From Sphagnum compactum (lineage: Eukaryota; Bryophyta; Sphagnopsida; Sphagnales), in NCBI GenBank assembly GCA_965153455.1, contig OZ234502.1:3451267-3515266 (forward strand): a DNA stretch of 64,000 nt, read 5' to 3'. A program made the translations under genes and the position numbers. Below are positions 59,166-64,000 of this stretch, piece after piece (the first letter of the stretch is position 1; each line of letters starts with the position of its first letter). Under the pieces are notes generated by a model. That model was given only the letters and a program-made list of their open reading frames with translations, did no database searches and was not told the DNA's origin.

Positions 59166-62100
59166 ATGATGAGGAGTTGTTGAAGACTAAGTCTACAAAT
59201 ACAATTTAACAAATGCAAACTTAAAAACCACAATTGCATGCCAACAAACTTCCAATAGGAAAATAAAACACAAGTTGGGTTAGTTTACTTGATTTTAAAA
59301 GACAAAATTCCTAATCCGTAGTACTAAAGGTCCCAATATCTATTACTACTCATATCATATATATATGGGATTTGAACAAGCAAATGATGGAAAAGATAAA
59401 TACATTTGGGATCTTGTGTAGCTATTCAAGATAACACTAAATTTGAATAAATAGTGAACACACCTTTCACAACTAAATGACCCAAAACCTTTTCAAACAC
59501 ACGTTGTTGAAAATCTACCTTGTACCCACTTAGTTCTTTCATATCATACATAGTAATGTTTTCCATAAATTTTGTATTTACTCTTTAATTTTGTTTAACA
59601 TACATATCAATGGACTTCATTGGACCACCTTTACCACCTTCCAAAATTTTGCTAGTTTTTGTTTAAATTTGTGCATCTACTTTTATTTGTCACATTTTTT
59701 TACAATCTTTACAAAGCTTCACCCTTCACCTTCTTTTGTGGTTTCTCTTTTTTCATTTTAACATTTTTTCATTTTACTCTTGATATATTTTATCATCATT
59801 GGCATTTGACATGTTTGTTTCTATTACGTCATTTGTCTCCCCTAGGGTTTCATTGCTCGTAAACAGATCTATGAACACAAGATTTTGCAAAACAATTTAA
59901 TTTAACTACATCAATAAAATACCCACCATGACCTACATAGCAAAACAAAATCTAAACAAAATGATTACTTGCAACACATACCTTGTTGGGTGAAAGTATT
60001 TTCTCAATGTTCATCTAGTCCAATTCACTATACATATTCATCGAATTGGAGATTTGTTTAAGGAAGGGTAATAAATTGTGCTAGGCACCAAATGAAGGAA
60101 TTTGCTTGGAGTGCACAATGTCCCGCACCAATAGGGTTCAAGATTTAGGAGCTCATGCAAAAAAAATTCATGCAATTCTAACACGAGTTTTGCATGAACA
60201 AGAATAAGCAAATGTAACTTCATTTCACTACATAATTAGTTCCAATGATGCCCTCTCCAATGGAGTTTCATTACTTACATTTCTTCGAATTTTGTGGAGC
60301 ATGGGGGGTTTGTAAAATACCTTTAAGTTTGAATCATCTTCTTATGCCTTGTTGACAATGTTGGTATGCTTCAAAGTTTCCCACATAACTTTCCTTATGC
60401 ATTTCAATTATCTCTAACCAATTTTTTTTGAATTTTTCATGAATAAACCTAATGCACTTAGTACTTGGAGCATCAATTTTGGTGTTGTCATTAAAACAAC
60501 ATGAGAAAAACAAAGGATGAACCATCAAGTTGCCCTAATTTGTTTTCAAATTTTCAACTTTAAATGACATAGATCCAATTACTTAGACTGAACATAGATG
60601 TTAGAGACAAAATATTAACTTGATTCAATAGATAAAGATTTAAGAAACAATTCAACATAAGACAATCAAAACTAATTGTCAATTGAATTTTTCTTCTATC
60701 AAATTTAATGGCTAACTGAATCTAAATTATTAGATATTGTAAATAGCCAATTGTAATAATTATCAATAGAAATGGAATATTGTAGGTAATTGTAACCAGT
60801 CATAAACAATATATAAAAACAAAAAGTATAAAACAAGTCTCCTCTTGATTATGCTATATTTTTTTAACTATTGCAAGAATTCATGGCCTCATGATTGGAA
60901 GTTTGTATGCGTGAATGTTTAAGATTGTCAAAGAAATGCAACAATATTAGTTAAAAGAATGGTGTTGGAATGGTTTTACATGAAGGAATAACTTATTGAG
61001 GAAATCATGAATTAACATAGTCTATGAACATGGATGCTATTTGGTGAGCAAGTGAACATAAATGGATAAGAATATTCCTTAAAATGCCCAAGGGAATATT
61101 TTTCGACGACCTCACTTGACATGGATTGAATATTTTTTGACATGTTCCAAGATGTCATCATATCAACAAAATATTCAAATATTCCCTTACATGTAACCAC
61201 ATCATAATGTACATGTGGACTACTTGCATGATTAGAGTAAATTTTTCATGCTTTTCGAATGAGCTTGAATGAGAAGCGAATAACACAACAAATAAGAATT
61301 CATTCTTAGAATAAAAGCTTTGACTAACATTAAACATATGCTTTGACAAAGTTGTTGTGAGGACAAACTTTAATATGTATCTGATAAATTAATCTAAATG
61401 ACATAAAATGATAATTATAAAAGATTCACAAATGTCATCACATGCAATATCTTGTTTTGAACATGATTGAAATTAGAAAATCTAACGGTGAAGAACTATT
61501 ATGAAAAAATCTATCCTAACCCCAATTAATAAGAAAAAAATCTCGCACATATTACATTGTTGGAGGACGATTTATACTAACAACAAGATTTTGGAATTTA
61601 ACGGGTGTAGAGGACCCTATAAAAGAGGCCAATTATGATCATTACAACACCATTCAAAAAAATTGTGTCATTTTTAATATATGAGATCTCACAAAAAAAT
61701 CAAATCGTTCCATGAACTTCTTAGAAATGACATTATTTGAATGTTTTCTATCCACCACAAATCCATTAGAATCAATAAATCGACGCTAATGTTGTGAGAA
61801 AAAAATGAAATACAATTTGAACACATATGGTTTAACATTCACTAAATCCATCATGAAATAAAGCTAGGAAAGAGAAAGATATTATTTGAACACATTGACT
61901 ATTTGGGATCCAAATGGAGTAATAATGGGTGGCGTTCATTTAATTGATCTAACTTTATTAATTGTGAAACGACTGAAAGAGATAAATGTGTAAGATAAGA
62001 ATGACAATTCTTCCTAATGAATGTTTTGGATATGTAAAGAAAAAACATATATTAATTGATCTGACTCCAAAAATTCTAAAACAGTTGATGAAGGTCGAAA

Positions 62101-62290
62101 TGCTTTGAACATAAAGTACAAATTGTAACAACATATGATATATTAAGTCCTTTTATTGTTAGCATCCATAGGGGTAAACAAAGTTATCACAGCCAACAAA
62201 TAATAATAATAAAAACTTCCACCGTGTCATTAGTGATTCGGTCAGTATTTGAATGTATAAAAAGCAACTGTGGGGAGGTTATATCTTCTT

Positions 62291-64000
62291 TTAATTGTGC
62301 TCCATCAGTGATAACGGCACAATGATTATTGAAAGAGGTTACCAAACCTTGCAATGTAGAGAAGTCAGAAAGAGATTTGCTTCTACCCTTATTGTACTCA
62401 ACTGTGCAGCTAAAGGCCCACCTGACTTGTGCCCTGGACTCTGACTCGACCTTGCACTCCCAACTCCTGCCATGGACTCCTGACTTGTGCCCGACTCCTG
62501 ACCCTGCAAGGGTTGCAATTTCATACTAATTTCAGGAATATGAAGTTGCTTGCATAGGTCTCCTATTACAACAGTGTAGTTGTAGCTGCCAATTGGTGGT
62601 GATCCTCAGGAGTGTACAAAGCTGTCAATAATTAGATGTCTCAAGGCAAATTTTTGTGGGTTTCCTAGCATGTGATGATGGCAAATGCTGTTGCTTTTCC
62701 AAAGCTATCATAAGCTGATGAAGATATCCAAAACATCTGCCACTTGCAAGGTAGATTGAAGCTGCAGTCAATATGTGCAATGTTATCAGAATCCTGCATT
62801 TTGCAAACTCGGTTTACCTATATGAAGTGTTGCTGGAATCCTACTACTTCTCACAAGGCAGATAAGAGAAGAAGTGTGGTTCCCACATCCCAGACATGAT
62901 GACAAGCTGTGCATTCTGCATCACTACTCCAGAGTAGCTCTGCTAATGTTTCCAAGACTTACTGTCTCAGGCTTCACCACCTTTCTGTTGATTTCAGAGA
63001 AAGCTTATAGCTTATTTGCTCCACTATCTCCCAAGTAATAATTCCACATATCTGTTCAGCTACAGCTAAAATTTTTTCAACTGAAAGGAGTTTGAACAGA
63101 TGAACAGCTGGAATCCGACTCAAGATCCAACAATGCATTCTGCGAAAGTAAGTCCCAGTTTTCCAAACCATTGATGAAACTTCATTGTAGTGGTCAAACA
63201 TGAAATGCATCATGTGTGCAATTTGCAGGTTTCTTGACCTCTGTAGTACTCCTGTTGAACAATATTTAAAACTGGTGTACAGCATGCTCATTTCTTGTGT
63301 GATTGCAGGCTATGTAATAAAAATACATCCAGATAATGAAAACAGAGTTCACAAAGAACAGCCATCTCATCATTAGCATCTCATCCAAACATGTAGCTCT
63401 GTGAGGAGTAGTCTGACATATGGATGCTGTCTTAATTCCTTTATTTTGGCATTTTCATTTTTCTTTCAGACATCTGTAGATAATTTTTTTTCTTATTACT
63501 TGTTCAGTAAATCAAAACATGTCTTGTATCAAAAGTTGAGTACCTTTAAAAACTAGTTTACTAGGAGCTTTATTTCAATTTTCACATAATACCTGTAAAA
63601 CTGCGCAATGGGCTGGACAGGAACCAAAAGAAGCATTAGGCCATTCATCAAGGATCCTTTAGATCTACATAATTGAAACAATTTTCCATGAAGGCTGCTT
63701 TTAGCCCCGACACTAATCACAACAGGACAAAACATCATACCGCAACACACATGGATATTGAAAAAAGGGCTGTGAAGATGGTAAACAGAAGATGAAGCAA
63801 GGTTCATCTTATCTGACAATATCCTGAAAACTAAAATCCACCCCACTTCAGCCACTACGATTGAGAAACATTGCAAAAAATTTAAGGTAATGGGCCACAC
63901 AACAGTGCACACCTTCAGCATTGGAGTTCAACCTCTGTTCTAGTACAAATACATGGCAGGCAAGACACCAGACATGGTGCACCAGCAGCATCATGATGAT
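62291..64000. other. Less AT-rich region, possible transcribed flank of a gene beyond the window
   Basis: Composition becomes more even and poly-A/T runs are fewer than in the preceding 6 kb, as seen around the real genes of this window. Open frames (62329-62529 plus, 62974-63291 minus, 63553-63921 minus) have no domain. 62,425-62,505 contains two copies of a (c)ctgacttgtgccc phrase. A gattgcag acceptor-like site is at about 63,302-63,309. This may be untranslated or intronic sequence of an unseen gene. Confidence 0.3.

Larger units (their letters stand above)
56330..62290. other. AT-rich intergenic DNA
   Basis: About 6 kb of very A/T-rich sequence with poly-A and poly-T runs and a G-rich run near 57,341-57,355. 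No gene is recognised except the open frame at 58,824-59,165, treated separately. A tRNA-like patch lies near 58,225-58,275. The minus frame 60334-60528 (with EKFKKNWLEIIEMHKESYVG) reads protein-like but I cannot name it. Confidence 0.5.

Overview
The window looks like nuclear DNA of a land plant. Three multi-exon genes with short introns can be rebuilt: a peroxisomal polyamine oxidase ending in SRL, a full-length plant-type ABCC transporter, and a small DnaJ-type zinc-finger protein with a transit-like N terminus. Plant telomere-type TTTAGGG units, G-box elements in a GC-rich leader and typical plant transposon remnants (LINE, hAT, PIF/Harbinger, Ty3/gypsy gag) agree with this. The lineage cannot be fixed from sequence alone. 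AT-rich, minisatellite-filled spacers and the flavour of the transposons make me lean weakly to a non-flowering plant such as a fern, lycophyte or gymnosperm.

Layout. 1-2.5 kb: AT-rich spacer with a 76-bp tandem array. 2,581-5,999 (minus): ten-exon polyamine oxidase, with a GC-rich promoter/leader reaching to about 7.76 kb. 7.8-29.4 kb: gene-free AT-rich DNA holding many degenerate minisatellites, a large inverted arrangement around 17.5 kb with a foldback element at its centre, and a broken zinc-finger gene (21.1-23.3 kb, minus). 29.7-31.8 kb: 5'-truncated LINE with one long open reverse-transcriptase frame. 31.8-35 kb: dispersed repeats, a hairpin-bearing 76-bp array and a second foldback element. 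35-37.1 kb: promoter/leader of the ABCC gene. 37,120-44,307 (plus): fourteen-exon ABCC transporter, 1,538 codons. 44.9-45.7 kb: dead PIF/Harbinger transposase. 49,330-50,593 (plus): four-exon DnaJ-type zinc-finger gene. 51.4-56.4 kb: 41-, 99-, 83- and 163-bp tandem repeats, a dead hAT transposase and a dead Ty3/gypsy gag. 56.4-64 kb: AT-rich spacer, with more even base composition from about 62.3 kb where an unrecognised transcribed region may begin.

The three host genes are probably functionally independent: polyamine back-conversion in peroxisomes, ABCC-type membrane transport (often vacuolar), and a plastid thiol/zinc-finger chaperone-like function. Nothing suggests a gene cluster. I saw no convincing new biological system. 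The most unusual content is structural: several tandem arrays whose unit contains its own inverted repeat, a roughly 2-kb mirrored TAGG/CTAC region, a recurring TGCAATACCC motif, and a probable GC-AG intron in the oxidase gene. All exon models were assembled by eye from splice sites, phase and family knowledge, without transcript or database support.
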